A stretch of 64,000 bases of DNA, from contig OX457028.1 of the NCBI GenBank assembly GCA_949752745.1, positions 3,323,996 through 3,387,995 on the forward strand, in the 5' to 3' direction. Within the stretch, counting starts at the first letter, position 1; every line of letters starts with the position of its first letter. The translations under genes and the position numbers were made by a program. Positions 22,481-34,514 of the stretch are shown here, piece by piece. A model generated the notes under the pieces. The model saw only the letters and a program-made list of their open reading frames with translations. It ran no database searches and had not been told where the DNA came from. The DNA comes from Protula sp. h YS-2021. Lineage: Eukaryota; Annelida; Polychaeta; Sabellida; Serpulidae.

Positions 22481-23689
22481 AAACAAATTGTATAACTTAA
22501 CATGCATTGTTCTTTTTTTTAACTTAGTGGTCCATTTAACTTAAACTTAATTTTCCAAATATACTTTAATGATACAGGAGTGCTTAATTAATAAATACAT
22601 AATTCGAGGTGTTTCTACCAGTCCTATATTTTCTACTATATTAAATAGGCATTTATGCTGGTTAAATCGAACAAGTTCTTTTCGAAATCCTTTTAATTTG
22701 AACTAGATATTACTGCTATTAAGCGCTTTGTAGTCTATGATACGAGGGACAATTTCAAACTGTTGCCGTTTGCAGTTAATAGGCATTCTTGTAGGCTGGC
22801 GATGCAGTAATTTATAGCCTTATCAAATAGAAGTGTTTGAATGAGAAACTAATGTTTGGATAGGAACATCAATTTGCAGATGGCGTTGGTTTCCAGACAA
22901 CGCATGAACACATAAGAAACAGCCGGTTATACATCCTGCAAACAGATTTTTGCTACCGGAACTAACAGCTAGTATTAATAAAATGTTATTTCTACTGATC
23001 AAATTATTTTTGAAAAGATCATAGCTGATGAGCATGTTTTTAAAATCAATGAATCTGTCAAATTAAGACACTAAACTATAACATTTTAAGGTATAGTTTT
23101 TAGAACATAGTGTTCACTTTTATAAACCCGGTTTGGGGGAGCATTCCCGTACCAATTGGTTACAACGCGTGTCCATGATAATTTTTAAATGATCCCAAAC
23201 GCAGATTTGGAAACAATATGGCTTTTTAGCTAATCTTGGAGTGAAGTTCTGAAAGAATCTCACTTTTATGGAAAACACTGGGCACAGAATGAAAATTAAC
23301 CCCCTTTTAAACGAAATCGGTACTCCGAGCTTACCATGTCTGACCTCAAAATCATTTCCCCTTTTGGACACACGCGTTAGCAATTTGGTACCTAGTTCCT
23401 CTAGTGTCATTTAGCCATAAACGTAGACCATATAGCATGCTTATTAAGCAAACACCCTACAGGTAAGTTTCTCAGTTAATTCTGCAACATATCCAGTTCT
23501 AAATTTTAATTAAACCAATGAGTTAAAAATCTAAAAACAATGCAAAGAGTAAATCAGACAGCTTCAATCTCATAACATCATAATTACCTCAAACAATATT
23601 TTAATGAATGCTGTGATCTAAAATCAATATGATTACTATATCATATACATTATATAAAGATCTAACAGATTTAAGTGACTTGACAGACT

Positions 23690-23937
23690 GTAACAGATTG
23701 TATTGTATTGTTCTTTAGGTCCGTTTCAACTGATATGGTCATATCGGGATCCCCCTGCCACATTAAATGAAAGGGGGCATTCCAGCCCTCCTTCTAACCC
23801 TTACATGTGGAGTGCCTAACAGGGTAGCAAGGAGGAGTTCCAATTTTAAAGTCTTAGGTATGACCAGGCCGGGAATTGAACCCACGGTCTTCCAGTCTCG
23901 AGGCGGACACTCTAACCACTAGGCCACCGAGGCTGGT
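23690..23937 (-). mobile_element. tRNA-derived SINE
   Basis: On the minus strand the head holds a box A-like TGGCCTAGTGGTTAG (23911-23925) and a box B GGTTCAATTCCC (23871-23882), with tRNA-like spacing. A body of about 170 bases follows and ends in a simple tail (acaatacaatacaat). It lies in a block of copy A with no clear counterpart in copy B. It could be mistaken for a tRNA gene, but the attached body and tail argue for a SINE. Confidence 0.75.
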
Positions 23938-24479
23938 TAAAAAATCCTGTTCAGATAAACCCTTTGGAACGTAACTGATATATGAGCTTCTATCTCCTCA
24001 AATGAAGACATTGTATTTAACTATTTTATCACTTTTTGTAATTTGATTGTAAATTTCTTTCTAAAAATGTAAAACATAATTAACTGCTCCCATCAATATG
24101 AAACAAAGAGGGCTTCCCTTGTTCGTGAAATTTTTATGTCCCACAAATATTTCTTGAATAATAAAAATCAAGTCACAGAAATCCTGGGATCTGACAAGAA
24201 AGAAAATTTTCAAGTGGAACAATACGATAAGTTCTGTTTAAGTTTGTTTTGGTGAAGATGGGGTCTAGATCATAACTGTAGTATCCTCACGTCGAATCAT
24301 CACAAACGAACAAACATTTACATTAAATGAATGAATTAATTCACATTATTTTAATTCTTATTTTTGAAGCACAAACTGTAATTACATTGCTATCCGGACT
24401 GATACCATTGTTGCGAATATAAAATTTTATCTTCAGCAAGGTTCTTGCAAGCAGTTTGGAAGCGACCCAGTTTTTTGGA

Positions 24480-24870
24480 CAAACATAATAACATGGCAAC
24501 AAATGCTCTCAGTCTCCCGCACCCCATACCACTATTTGTGTTTTTTGGACACTCATAGTTACACATATGACATCAAGTGGCCCAGCCCCTCTCAACCACC
24601 CATACTTTCCCTATTTGTGGACAGTATAGTAACACATGTGATAGCAAGTTCCCTCTTCCCAGGTAACACATATGATAACAAGTGCCCCCTCCAATGAGCA
24701 AACCCGACTGTCTGCGTTTTTTCGCACATGGGTGGTAAGATATATGATAGGAAGTGCCCCGGTCCCTTCCGCACCCCATCACTATCCGCGTTTTTTAGGA
24801 CACTCATGGGAACACATGATAAAATAAAAAATGCACCCTCCACCATACCCCTTCGCTTTTTTAGAAATGC
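24480..24870. repeat. tandem repeat, about 80-bp period
   Basis: About five imperfect units share tttttggacactcatagtaacacatatgata.caagtgcccc. The edge coincides with the end of similarity to copy B. A short TGCA run follows at 24887-24902. Confidence 0.7.
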
Positions 24871-24904
24871 ATGGAAACATTATGGCATGCATGCATGCAT
24901 GCGA

Positions 24905-25280
24905 AAGACTGTAAACATTTCAACCGCAATGCTTCTCATTTAAACTCCACATATGCTATCTGCAGACATATTTATTATCAAACAGGCAGTCATTTCCTTC
25001 ATGAAAAGCTCTGTATTGTTTTAAAAAGTTGATGGTGACAGTAACCGACCACATGGTTCTCGCTACTGTTCAAGGAATGAACCTTATGGTAAGGTTATCC
25101 TTGATATCCCTTAAACATCTTAAATGACAGATATTTCTGGTTAAATGACGCATTTTACTTAAATGTTGAGAACTGACATTGTTGTTACAGGCTTTAAATA
25201 CTTATTACAGGTTTGTATCACATGTAGATAATGATTGATTTGTTCCAAACGTTGAGGAATTAGCTCATTCTTTGTCTATC
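24905..25280. other. no gene seen
   Basis: AT-rich sequence without recognisable features. Confidence 0.5.
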
Positions 25281-25283
25281 ACT

Positions 25284-26115
25284 TTAAACCGTTGCATTTA
25301 ATTTTTTGATAAGGATAGCGAGCATTTCTTCTTCTTTTTCGAAATTGTCATTGGGTTTTAGCTTTTTCTTTAACCCTATTTTAAGATTTGTGATTAGCAT
25401 CTGAACTTCCATATCTATATATTCTGTGGAAGTTTCTTTCTCTTTATTTCTGACCAAGTAGTTTCTTTTTGTGCTCATTTCTCGATCAGCTATGTAGTTT
25501 CGATTTGCATCCCAGTCCGTATAATCCTTCGACTCCCTACAGTTTTAATATACCGGCCGTCTCCTATAATAGTTACTTTTAGGTATCTTCTTTCTCTGTT
25601 TACCTTATCGCTCTACTGTTATTTTGTGCCTTCTTTCTCGAAGCGCGAAGTAGTAATCACTGTCTCTCCTGTCTAACGTAGAATATTTTCTACTTTTGTC
25701 ATCGAGACTCCAGCTACGGTTATCGCTGTACCAGCGGTCTCTTTCATTGTTCCAGTGACGTTTCAGCTGTTCATTTCTGTTGCATATGCAACTCATTCTG
25801 CTTCTCCTTCTACCACTGTCACTGTTATCACCGTAGCGGCTGTCGTCAGTTTTTATTAGTCTCAATCCTCTTCCTCTTCCAGGTATGATTTTGTGTTTGC
25901 TAAGGTAAGGTTACATAAGCTTCGTTTATGTCTACAGGTGATGGTGAGTGATTTACTGTGTTTATCTACCTCTGACATCTCAGACCTATTTCATTTTGTG
26001 TGAAATAGCGCAAAGAATAGTTCTCAATGTTTGATCCATTATTTGTATAATGTTTGTAACATCTTTAATCGTCTTTATGAAGTCTCTCTCCTTCTTGAAG
26101 CTATCAAAATCGTCA
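25284..26115 (-). pseudogene. decayed ORF, Arg/Ser/Asp-rich then coiled-coil-like, unknown family
   Basis: Three minus-strand pieces appear to belong together. 26115-25975 reads DECDDFDSFKKERDFIKTIK and on to SHKMK. 25865-25605 is rich in R, S, D and Y (GRRRSRMSC, RRDSDYYFALRERRH). After a stop, 25560-25284 continues with WDANRNYIADREM and a Lys/Glu-rich helix. The stop-containing stretch between the first two looks like lost coding sequence or an intron. I do not recognise the family. A retroelement gag or an old host gene are both possible. Confidence 0.3.
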
Positions 26116-26119
26116 CACT

Positions 26120-27165
26120 CATCGAATCAATTTGAAGCATGTGTTCTTCCTTCAAACTGACCGATGTCAGGGATGTTTTCATTTATTTTACGTCTAACCT
26201 TTGATAGATCTTCATCTGCTGATCTGCATCAACCGCCTATGCTTATTTGCTTTTAATAAGAGTCAAGGTAACGCCTTTCTAGTTACTCTTTAAACGCTAT
26301 AGCCAAGTCCGCATTATACACATTTAATACAAGTGCGGACCGATAATAGTGAGTTCAAAGGTGATCAAAACAAGAAACAATGCTTTTGGGACTTTACAGC
26401 TGAAGTATGTTATTGAACATTTCAAATGATTAACCAGTAGTATTACATACCATATGAATGAAGTGTATATCCTACTCAAACACAAAAGGTATACTCGAGA
26501 GCACCCGTATCTATTGGCTATTAGTATGCTAAAACTTGCTTTGATGCAATGAGAACAGAAGACGACTCTGGCTCGCTGCACTATGAATTAAACAGATAAC
26601 CATCTGAATAATTAAATATATTACTTAGAAACTTACTTCAATTACTCAACTACTAAAATATCTATTAATTGGATTGTAAATCTGTTGTCATGCATGTTTA
26701 TTGTCTGATGCATGATTGTCCATCATAGAGATTCTCCCTTTATCCATTTGTTCAATCATAAAAATATAAATGATTTTACACCAAATTGAATGAAAAATTG
26801 TAATTTTAGTACGCTGTGCTCTGTATAGCATATTTTATCAAATATCTATTAATTTAAATCCAAAAACATAAGCAAGGACTTGAAATAATTATATCTTTAC
26901 GGGATTTCTGGAAACTATTTATTTTGGTTAGCATTACTCTTTTTTACAACATAACGTTGAGTATTCCCAAATTATATATTGAATATACAACGGGTGTTTC
27001 TTTTGATGCTTTTAGAAATTCAGCCCTAGTGTGAACGTCAAAATTATTAAATAATACATACAGGGCTCAAAGATGCGTTGGAATAGGCTTAATAAAAATA
27101 GCGCTTTGAGTTAGTACCGTGTGTGCCGATGAAAAGAATGAACTTTTGTGTGTCACTTTTTTCAT
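26120..27165. other. no gene seen
   Basis: AT-rich sequence with short frames only. Confidence 0.5.
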
Positions 27166-27169
27166 ACAA

Positions 27170-27780
27170 TTTACAATTTTACACAAGTTGCCTAGTGACA
27201 TGCTGTTACAGCATCAAACAAGGGCATGCCATCACTGACATGGGCATGACATCACAAATTACTGTCAGAAATAGCATAGAATAACATTGAACTTATTCGA
27301 CAGAATTTTTACAAGCTTTTCTTTAACATTTAAACTTAATTAAATTTGCACAAGGAAAAATAATGCCTCACCGAATGTCCTGACTGAAGACCAAAATCCT
27401 TTAAATTCATTTTACATCTTTGCTGACCAGAGTTATAATGCCACGTGTGAGGCACAATATATACGTGTAAAACGCCACGTACAAAATTAATCCGACTGAC
27501 AAACTGCAGGTGGATTAGGGCAACGAAAACGTGGAATGCGAAGTGAAAAAAGTCACCTGACCGGTAAAACCAGATGGATTAGAGCAATCAAAATGTGGAA
27601 CGCAACGTGCGATAATCACCGGATAGGAAACAGGAATTCAATCAATAACCAAAAACCGTCAATTAAAGTCAATAATGAACGGTCACATATTAAAACAGAA
27701 CCATGAAACAGTTTACCTTCTTAATATATAAAGGACTTGTAGTCTGCAACATGCCTGCTTAAATTACAAAGTAATTTCCA
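27170..27780 (+). repeat. local duplication, copy 1
   Basis: Shares ordered blocks with 31645-32960: gttgcctagtgacatgct, gggcatg.catcac, ttttacaagcttttc, gtgtgaggc...atatatacgtgtaaaacgc, attaaagtcaataat. Copy 2 is interrupted by a Helentron/pearl-like element, so this copy shows the empty site (near 27345). Confidence 0.7.
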
Positions 27781-27799
27781 CTAAAATACTGGAGGTTCT

Positions 27800-30060
27800 A
27801 AGTATCTTATATTGTCTAACCTTGCCATTTCTATCACCCACAACGAGTTCGATACTTCTAGCACGATTATCATCCGACTTGTTTACATCACATTCAGGCG
27901 CTCAAAATCTTATTTCGCGGTGAAGAATCCTCTTTAATGGTTACCATGTTACCAACAACCATATCACGTCGCAGATGTGTCCACTTTGATCTACCCTGCA
28001 AAAAATAAACATACTGTGACTTACATCTGGTCCAAAACTGATCAACAAGGTACTGCATTTTTCTCCAACGCTTTACACAGTAGCTGCTTGTTGAATTTCT
28101 CCAGGAAGAGAAACAATAAGTTTGATTTTGGATGTGGGGTCAAAGACTCTAACGACTCCCAACAAAGGGGTCTACTGTTGAAGTGTGCAAACAATTTGGC
28201 CATGAAGGTTCTTAGTGACTCGTCATCCAACTATTGACCATGTTGGTACAACAGCCTATCCAAGGTACTGCGAACAGATGGGAACCAGACATGTGAGAAG
28301 CCACAGCTGATTTAGCCGCAACTCAAGCGTGCAGTTATTGTCAAGAAGGAAGCCCTTAACCATTGGACCATTATTGCGCTTGTTAGCTCATTAAGTTCCA
28401 GGTCAGCACGGACCAAGTTGGTACCTCGATCACACAGCGAAGAAGAAAGACAGCACCTGTTAAGACAGAAGTCTTGGGTTCATTTTGCCGCGTTAATTCT
28501 GTGTAGATTCCCTTATTAAAAGCTTAAAATTGTAGTTTACTTTTATTCCGCTAGGTTGTCTGGGCGCCTTTTCAAATCAGTCTTGATGACAAAATCAGTT
28601 TAACACTTTGTCACGTGTTATTCCAGACACATATAAAATTCAATAACACGTGCTCTCAGGCTCAAACGATTTCTGAACGCCGTGGCGTGTAAAAGTTAAA
28701 TAAATAAATAGTTAAATAAACGGATAAGGAATTACAATGTCCAAGGTATGAGCAATTTATTTTATTTCTGGGTCGTTCTTTCAGTCATGCTAAATTGTGT
28801 TTTTGTATCTCATTTAAAATGGGTTTAACTGTGCTATAACTTAAATGGATGCAGTGTTTATAGAATCTGTTTGGTTCCAGATAGTCGAGTTCTCAGGACT
28901 GTAAATTGGTAGAATTTATTCTGGTGTAAAACAGCTTCAGAATATTGAAGAAGTGTAAAAGCTTTTTGCCGAATATTTTAATGAATTTTAAGTACCTTTC
29001 TGAGTTCTGACCGAGTTTTAAACATTATTTGCAGAGATGATGTAGCAGTTGAGATAAAAGGCAAGGGGCATGTGAATGTTTGAAGGCCCTAACGTCGGTT
29101 AGTGTTTGTGTCTTTCAATGCCTCGCTTATACTGAATAGAATTCATGTAAACAAGAGTTATACAGTACACAATCTATTTCATGTAACAGGAATATAATGC
29201 GCCTTATAAATGGAGTAAATGCTGTTTCGCGGTGCTATAAATTCTGTTTTAATCGCAAGTCAGTTGCAGAACATTAAATAAGTAAAATAATGTTCTTGAT
29301 TAGAAGAAAATCCATGATACCAGTGGTGAAACTAATGAAGTTAACTCTATGTTTTAAAACCGAAATGCGTTATTTCTATGCAGTGTTATTTTAATATTTT
29401 TATTGTATGTATGTTACAGCTTTACCAATCTGTTCAGTCTATTCCAATCGACTCCACTTGCACGAATACGAATAAATGATTGCGTTAAAGCAGCGCCTTT
29501 GTTTCCATGCCCGTCCGTACGTCCGTGCGTCCGCTACAGCACCTCTGATGGCAACGAATCTACTCTGAGTGTTAATGAACGAGCTAGTGGACCGTGAATT
29601 GGTGATTTCTAAGTGCACCGCGCTAGACAACAAGCAGGTGAAAACACAGCCCCATCGTTTCAACTCGCTACATCACGCTCAAACATTGAAAGGACCGAAC
29701 ACATCAACACCACCGTGCGTAAAGGGAGGCCCAGGTTCAACTCCATCAGGAAGAAGGTCACCCGTCTTTTGATAACCAGCATCTTCCCTCAACCGCCTAC
29801 AAATGAAGCAATGGTAGATGTACTTTGCAACTAACCCCTACAACCAATAATCCAAAATCCATTTTTGACCTAATTTCATTTAAGGTCATACAGTTGTCTT
29901 GGTGCAATACTTTGTCATGATATTAGCCACTGATCAATATTGCGGCGTAACTGTCTTTAGGGATCACAACCGGGTGAATGGCCATCTGACGAAGACTAAA
30001 TTTTCTTAGACGACCACCTACTGTCAACAAACCACCTTCCACCTTCGTGAAAGCAATCTA
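27800..30060 (-). mobile_element. BEL/Pao integrase remnant split by about 1 kb
   Basis: 29439-29663 holds the first half of the integrase core (KRWGCVFTCLLSSAVHLEIT, FINTQSRFVAIRG), with the preceding GGVDVFGP stretch just upstream at 29700-29760. The second half (CDRGTNLVRADLELN) resumes only at about 28437, followed by FNSRPL, LEPLTP-like text and a DUF5641-like LVDQFWTRC...VVGNMVTI to about 27850. The DNA at 28500-29430 has no retroelement similarity and looks like an insertion. Stops and frameshifts occur throughout. Divergence from the 2-7 kb element is large, so it belongs to a separate family. Confidence 0.72.
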
Positions 30061-30220
30061 ACTTATTCCATGGGCTAGACAACTGAACTGATTAGGTCTG
30101 GTTCAATGAGCCTAGAATTTGAGTACGTCATCGAAAACAGCAAGTTTTCAACAATGGTTTCTAAATTTGACAACTCTTTTATAGAATTGCCCGATATTTT
30201 GCAGGACTTTGCTGTTTTAC

Positions 30221-30325
30221 AGAACCATATGGCAATTTTACAAAACCACGTGACCAATGTACAAAGCCATGTGGCAAGTTTCCAAACCACATGACAAATT
30301 TACAAGACCATATGGCAAATTTAGA
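30221..30325. repeat. 21-bp tandem repeat, five units
   Basis: Units of the type a.aaccatatggcaattttac recur exactly every 20-21 bases. On the plus strand, within a frame from 30106, they read as seven-residue repeats (LQNHMAI LQNHVTN VQSHVAS), so period 21 equals one heptad. The frame ends after the third unit. Confidence 0.8.
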
Positions 30326-30699
30326 AAACTATAATTTTGTTCACTGAGGGAAGGAACGAAGGAAAAAATAACGCTTTGATTCATTTGCCAAAAAACACAT
30401 ATTTTGCTAAAATTTAGTTTGAGCGATGATAGAATAGTATCAGATAGCAGTGACAGACGACTGCTTTGCCATGAGAAAATGCTAAGTAAATTTGAATGCT
30501 AAATATGGCCATTTATACACGTTGTAGTAAGCTCAATGCAGGGGCAAATGAAAGCTTGTGAACAGATTTGTAACACAAACATCACACAAAATGTCCCAGC
30601 AATAGCATCGGTAGGATTCAACCCTTCAACAAATAAATGCATTTTTTTTGCACACACTAGCTTGAGGCGGTTTTTTTGGATGTGAGAGCATAGGGACAT

Positions 30700-31025
30700 G
30701 GCTTACATACAATAAGGGAAATGACTCCACCGATATGCAATATTTTCGTTCCATATAGCAAGGCGTGATGGAGGGGGATAATTGAACATATCTTATAACA
30801 ACAACACATAAAATACGCCAATCTTTGTGCAGAGCGGAGGAGGCAGGGGCCGAGTGGGGGAAGGGTGGGGGTAGATGGTAATGGTCCATATTTTATAGCA
30901 ACAGATATACAAAATATATCACTCTTGCAGAGCGGAGGGGGCCGCGGTTGTGGGAGTGGGGTAATGGAACATATTTTAAAGCAACAGATATACATAATGC
31001 ATCGCTTTTCGCGCAAATCTAGAGG
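30700..31025. repeat. tandem repeat, about 100-bp period
   Basis: Three to four units share catattttatagcaacagatatacaaaat..atc.ct..tgcagagcgga followed by a G-rich stretch (gggggaagggtggggg). Confidence 0.75.
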
Positions 31026-31029
31026 AAGG

Positions 31030-31640
31030 GGGACAACAACAAAAAGTAATTAACTAGCGGAATTGGAGATTTTTTCAAAATTTGAATTCATACCAATTCA
31101 CTTAGACGCTATATATCGTGGGCAAGGTTCAGAAACTGAAGATTACACTTCACATTCTCTTTTTCAAACTGCAATCTGTATCAGTTCCAGAAACGACTCA
31201 AATCACTACGGTCCAAAGGCACTACGTGCCAGTAGTGCACTACATCAGTTTAAAACAATGGCGAAGAAGAGGGCGTGTGGACTTCTAAACGAGAAAGCTT
31301 GGCTAGTCGAAACTGTCTCAGAAAGGCGTGAGAAAGGCGGAGTCGGGGAAGGGAGGCGTCGAGGAGGCGTCGCCAATGAGCGCCTGTGAAGAAGGCTCGT
31401 CAAACAGTCCAAAACGAGGAGGGGGTGTCATCAGCATTACCATTACAAAAACGCGCTTTGAAAAGAAGAAGTCCAAACATCGTTATTTGGTTGCAGAATG
31501 GTTGGTCCGTGGTTGACCGTCCCCCGGAGTGGATCTAAAACTCCATCAGAGGATTGGCATTTCCCAGTCCTCAATCGTCTACTGTGCGGGGCGATGAAAG
31601 GATTGAATGTGTCACTTTATTTCATCCTCTGCCAATATCA
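31030..31640. other. no convincing gene
   Basis: Two overlapping plus-strand frames (31063-31389, 31328-31516) are open but of unremarkable, repeat-like composition (gaggaggcgtcg). I see no family signature. Confidence 0.4.
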
Positions 31641-31644
31641 CGTA

Positions 31645-32960
31645 GACTGGGAAAAAGTTGCCTAGTGACATGCTATTTTAGAATCTAACACTGGCATGCC
31701 AACAATGGCACGGGCATGCCATCACAATTTACTGCCAAAAAGATTATAAAGTAACTCTTTAACAGTGAACTTATTTGACTGAACATTTACAAGCTTTTCA
31801 GCAACAACTTAAACTTAACTAGACTGAATTTCGCTACACGTAGTGAAATGGCACCCACTTACAATGGTACAATTTATCCGGTCACAGACACATTTTTCAG
31901 TGTTTCTACACAATTATCAGCTTCCGAATTATCTAACCGATTTCGAAACAATGGTAAACCGCGGTGCATTTTATATAACGTCTTTTAGGCTCAAAGGGTC
32001 GAAAATAAGCTCAAAATCTCTAACCGTTTTCGAGATAATGGAAAGTTTCATCTAACCGATTACGATATACAAAGGTCACATAACCTTGACTTTGACCCTG
32101 CATGTTTAGATTTAGTCCATGATGTTGCTGGTCACATAACCTCGACCTTGACCCAGCATGTTTAGATTTAGTCCACGATGTTGCTGTTAAAACAACGATT
32201 TCAACGCTATTTCCAACAATTTTAAGTGATGAGTAGGGATTTAAAAAATATTTTGCCTCAATTTGACCTTGATCTTGAAGGTCAAGGTCAAGAAAATTTG
32301 CGGATTTCACGAAAACTCATTACTCTCTATGTCTCTGCAAAATGCCGTCTTTCTACTACAAACCCTGTAGGAGGAGTTTTCTGGAAACCACTTTGAGATC
32401 AAAACTACTTTGACCTCAATTCGACCTTGACTTTGAAGGTCAAGGTAAAAAAATGCGGTTTCACGACATCTCATCACCTTCTATCTCTGTACCAAATTTC
32501 AACGTCCTACGTCAAATAACGTAGGAGAAAGGTTTCTGGAAACCTCAGAGACGAAAAAAAAACAATAAAGGAAGGAATAAACAGCCAGAATTCTTAGCAA
32601 AGCATACCCATCTGCAATCAATGTTTGCAAGTGGGATAAGTTGTAGACGAAGAAAAATAATATTTTAGTTTTATATCTTTTCTGACGAGCGTAAAAATGA
32701 CCTTTTGCAATGTGTGAGGCGCCATATATACGTGTAAAACGCGACGTGAAAAAGTCATCCGACCTAAAAGCTACAGATGGATTAATTCAATGAAAACGTG
32801 GAATACTCGGTGTAATAATAACCCAGGTGAATTCGGTCATTGTAAAACACCAATATTCAATTAAAGTCAATAATAAAGGATCATATAGTAGACAGAAAAC
32901 CAAAGATAGGTTTACCGTTTTAAAATACAGAGGACTTACATACTGTAACAAGTACTGATT
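31645..32960 (+). repeat. local duplication, copy 2, interrupted
   Basis: Partner of 27170-27780. Similarity stops at about 31816 and resumes at about 32690. The intervening DNA is the 31817-32640 element. Confidence 0.7.
31817..32640 (+). mobile_element. Helentron/pearl-like non-autonomous element, short form
   Basis: Starts AACTAGACTGAATTTCGC followed by a near-palindrome (TTTCGCTACACGTAGTGAAA) and CCCACTT. Ends with a hairpin-capable CCCATCTGCAATC...TTTGCAAGTGGG. CCCACTTGCAA near one end and TTGCAAGTGGG at the other are subterminal inverted repeats. The interior holds tcaaggtcaaggtca-type words and about one copy of the core unit that is tandemly amplified in the 39-41 kb relative. Bivalve pearl-type elements and Helentron derivatives have this design. 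The precise superfamily is inferred. Confidence 0.65.
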
Positions 32961-32964
32961 CTAA

Positions 32965-33465
32965 TATAGCTCTAATATGTCGGACATTTGTAATGTAAAC
33001 CCCCCTGATGTTTTCTCCACTGAGAATTTTCTCAAATTGTATTGACAAAATCAAATGTATGTTTTAAAAATTAAAATTCACTCAAGTTTTCAAATTTTCT
33101 TTTAATATCGGTCTGCTTTTGGCTCTACTTAAAACTAGGTGTTTGTTTAAAAAGACAGATGCACTCTTGTATATATGAAATGGAGAACTCTAAATGCAGA
33201 AAACGTCTTTGAATATTAAAACCTAACCATGTCTGGTGCCTTTCTCTTGAATGTAAAACGGTAAAGGATGGCCCTTATAGTAAACATGAAATCTATCAAG
33301 TTGTTTTGAGCAATTTTTATTGGTTTGTAGAACAATTCACCTTTACTTCTAAATGCGTGTCCACGCCTTTTAAAACTCCTAATTAATGTGGAGTGCTAAT
33401 TTTGAAATAATACCATCTTTCCTTTTAAACAAAACGTCGATTACACTTCCCGTAAAACAAATTTG
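32965..33465. other. no gene seen
   Basis: AT-rich sequence with no recognisable repeat or coding signal. Confidence 0.45.
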
Positions 33466-33469
33466 GTTG

Positions 33470-34510
33470 AACTATAGTTTTAAAAACGTTTTTTCCGAAC
33501 CTTTTGAAGTTGCAAAGAACGTTTTCTAAAGGTTGTATATGAAATGCCGAAAAACGTTTTTCTCGCAACGTTCTAAAAACGTTTTATAAAAAAAACGTTT
33601 ATAGAACATTTCATACACAACCTTAAGAAAACCTTTTATTGTGAAAGGCACGTAAAGCAAATTATTTAACAAAATATCCTTCAACATTTTTCAAAATAGT
33701 ATTCACTCTTCGAGGCTGCATCTTGCACCAGCATCACATCATATCTCATTTTTAAGAACTACCATTATTTTTTTTGCAACTAACATTTCACGAAACATTC
33801 ATATCTAGCTGGGGTTGAACCGGGAACCTCTGGCATCCAGAGCGACGAACTTACCTCTCCGCCACGGCGCATCCATTGAAATGTGCGTCTAAATGTGCGT
33901 CCCTTGAACCAACTCCCACCACCCCTACTCTTCCCACTTCAAATCCCCCTCCCCCGAACAATTTCCCCGTACGGAAATTCCCCCAAGGTCTACCCCCTCC
34001 CTTTTTATTCGATTTTTTATCTGCACACTTAATGCTTAGGTATAGCTTACATTGATAAGTTAAATATATGTGAACTGAATTTGACGTTTCGCATCTAAAA
34101 TGTAATTCTTGTTATTGCGAATATACTATTCATATCTAAAATTACTTTACATAAGTATTAAAATGCCCATAACATTTCCTTGTCGCTCCAATATATGACA
34201 TTCTTTAAAATTGATATAATAACGTTCTGATACGAAACGTTTGTTTTTGGTTTGTTTTTAGTTCTTTAAAAATCAATTTCTATAACGTTCTAATACCATA
34301 CGTTTGTTTTTGGTTTGTAAAAAACGTTTTTATTTGGTTGGTAAATGCAACGTTTCTACAACCAAATTAGGTTTGATTTTGGTTGGTAAAATACCATTTT
34401 CATTTGGTTGTTGAATATAACGTTTTTACAACCAAAAAAGGTTCGATTTTGGTTAGAAAAACGTTACGATCTTTTCACAACCAAACAAAAACGTTCTTAT
34501 GTTTAGCGGG
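33470..34510. mobile_element. non-coding element built from AACGTT words
   Basis: AACGTT or AAACGTTT occurs at least a dozen times in both outer thirds (33470-33620 and 34220-34500), mixed with aaccaaa/tttggtt words. The palindromic word means both strands look alike. The middle (33650-34150) holds the tRNA-like SINE head. No ORF exists. It is similar in style to the ACGCAT and GACGTC elements. Confidence 0.55.
33806..33872 (-). mobile_element. tRNA-like SINE head
   Basis: Minus strand: a box A-like TGGCGGAGAGGTAAG (33851-33865) and a box B GGTTCAACCCC (33811-33821) at tRNA-like spacing, inside an AACGTT element. The body and tail are not clearly delimited. The acceptor ends do not pair as in a functional tRNA. 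Confidence 0.55.
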
Positions 34511-34514
34511 TTCT

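Larger units (their letters stand above)
6805..24480 (+). repeat. segmental duplication, copy A
   Basis: Similarity to 50225-60420 in the same orientation can be followed by eye in ordered blocks. Pairs are: 6.81-7.05 with 50.23-50.54 kb; the cGAS-like gene with 50.54-53.46 kb; 9.74-10.07 with 53.47-54.06 kb; 11.57-12.07 with 54.08-54.61 kb; 20.34-20.86 with 54.61-55.32 kb; 20.9-21.35 with 58.77-59.25 kb; 21.9-22.7 with 59.49-60.0 kb; 24.36-24.48 with 60.17-60.42 kb. Blocks 10.08-11.57, 12.08-20.34 and about 22.7-24.3 kb have no partner and are insertions in this copy or deletions in the other. Confidence 0.8.

Noticed and set aside
23855..23937. Candidate tRNA gene
   Set aside because: Boxes A and B are present, but a SINE body and AT-rich simple tail are attached and the arms do not pair as a functional tRNA.
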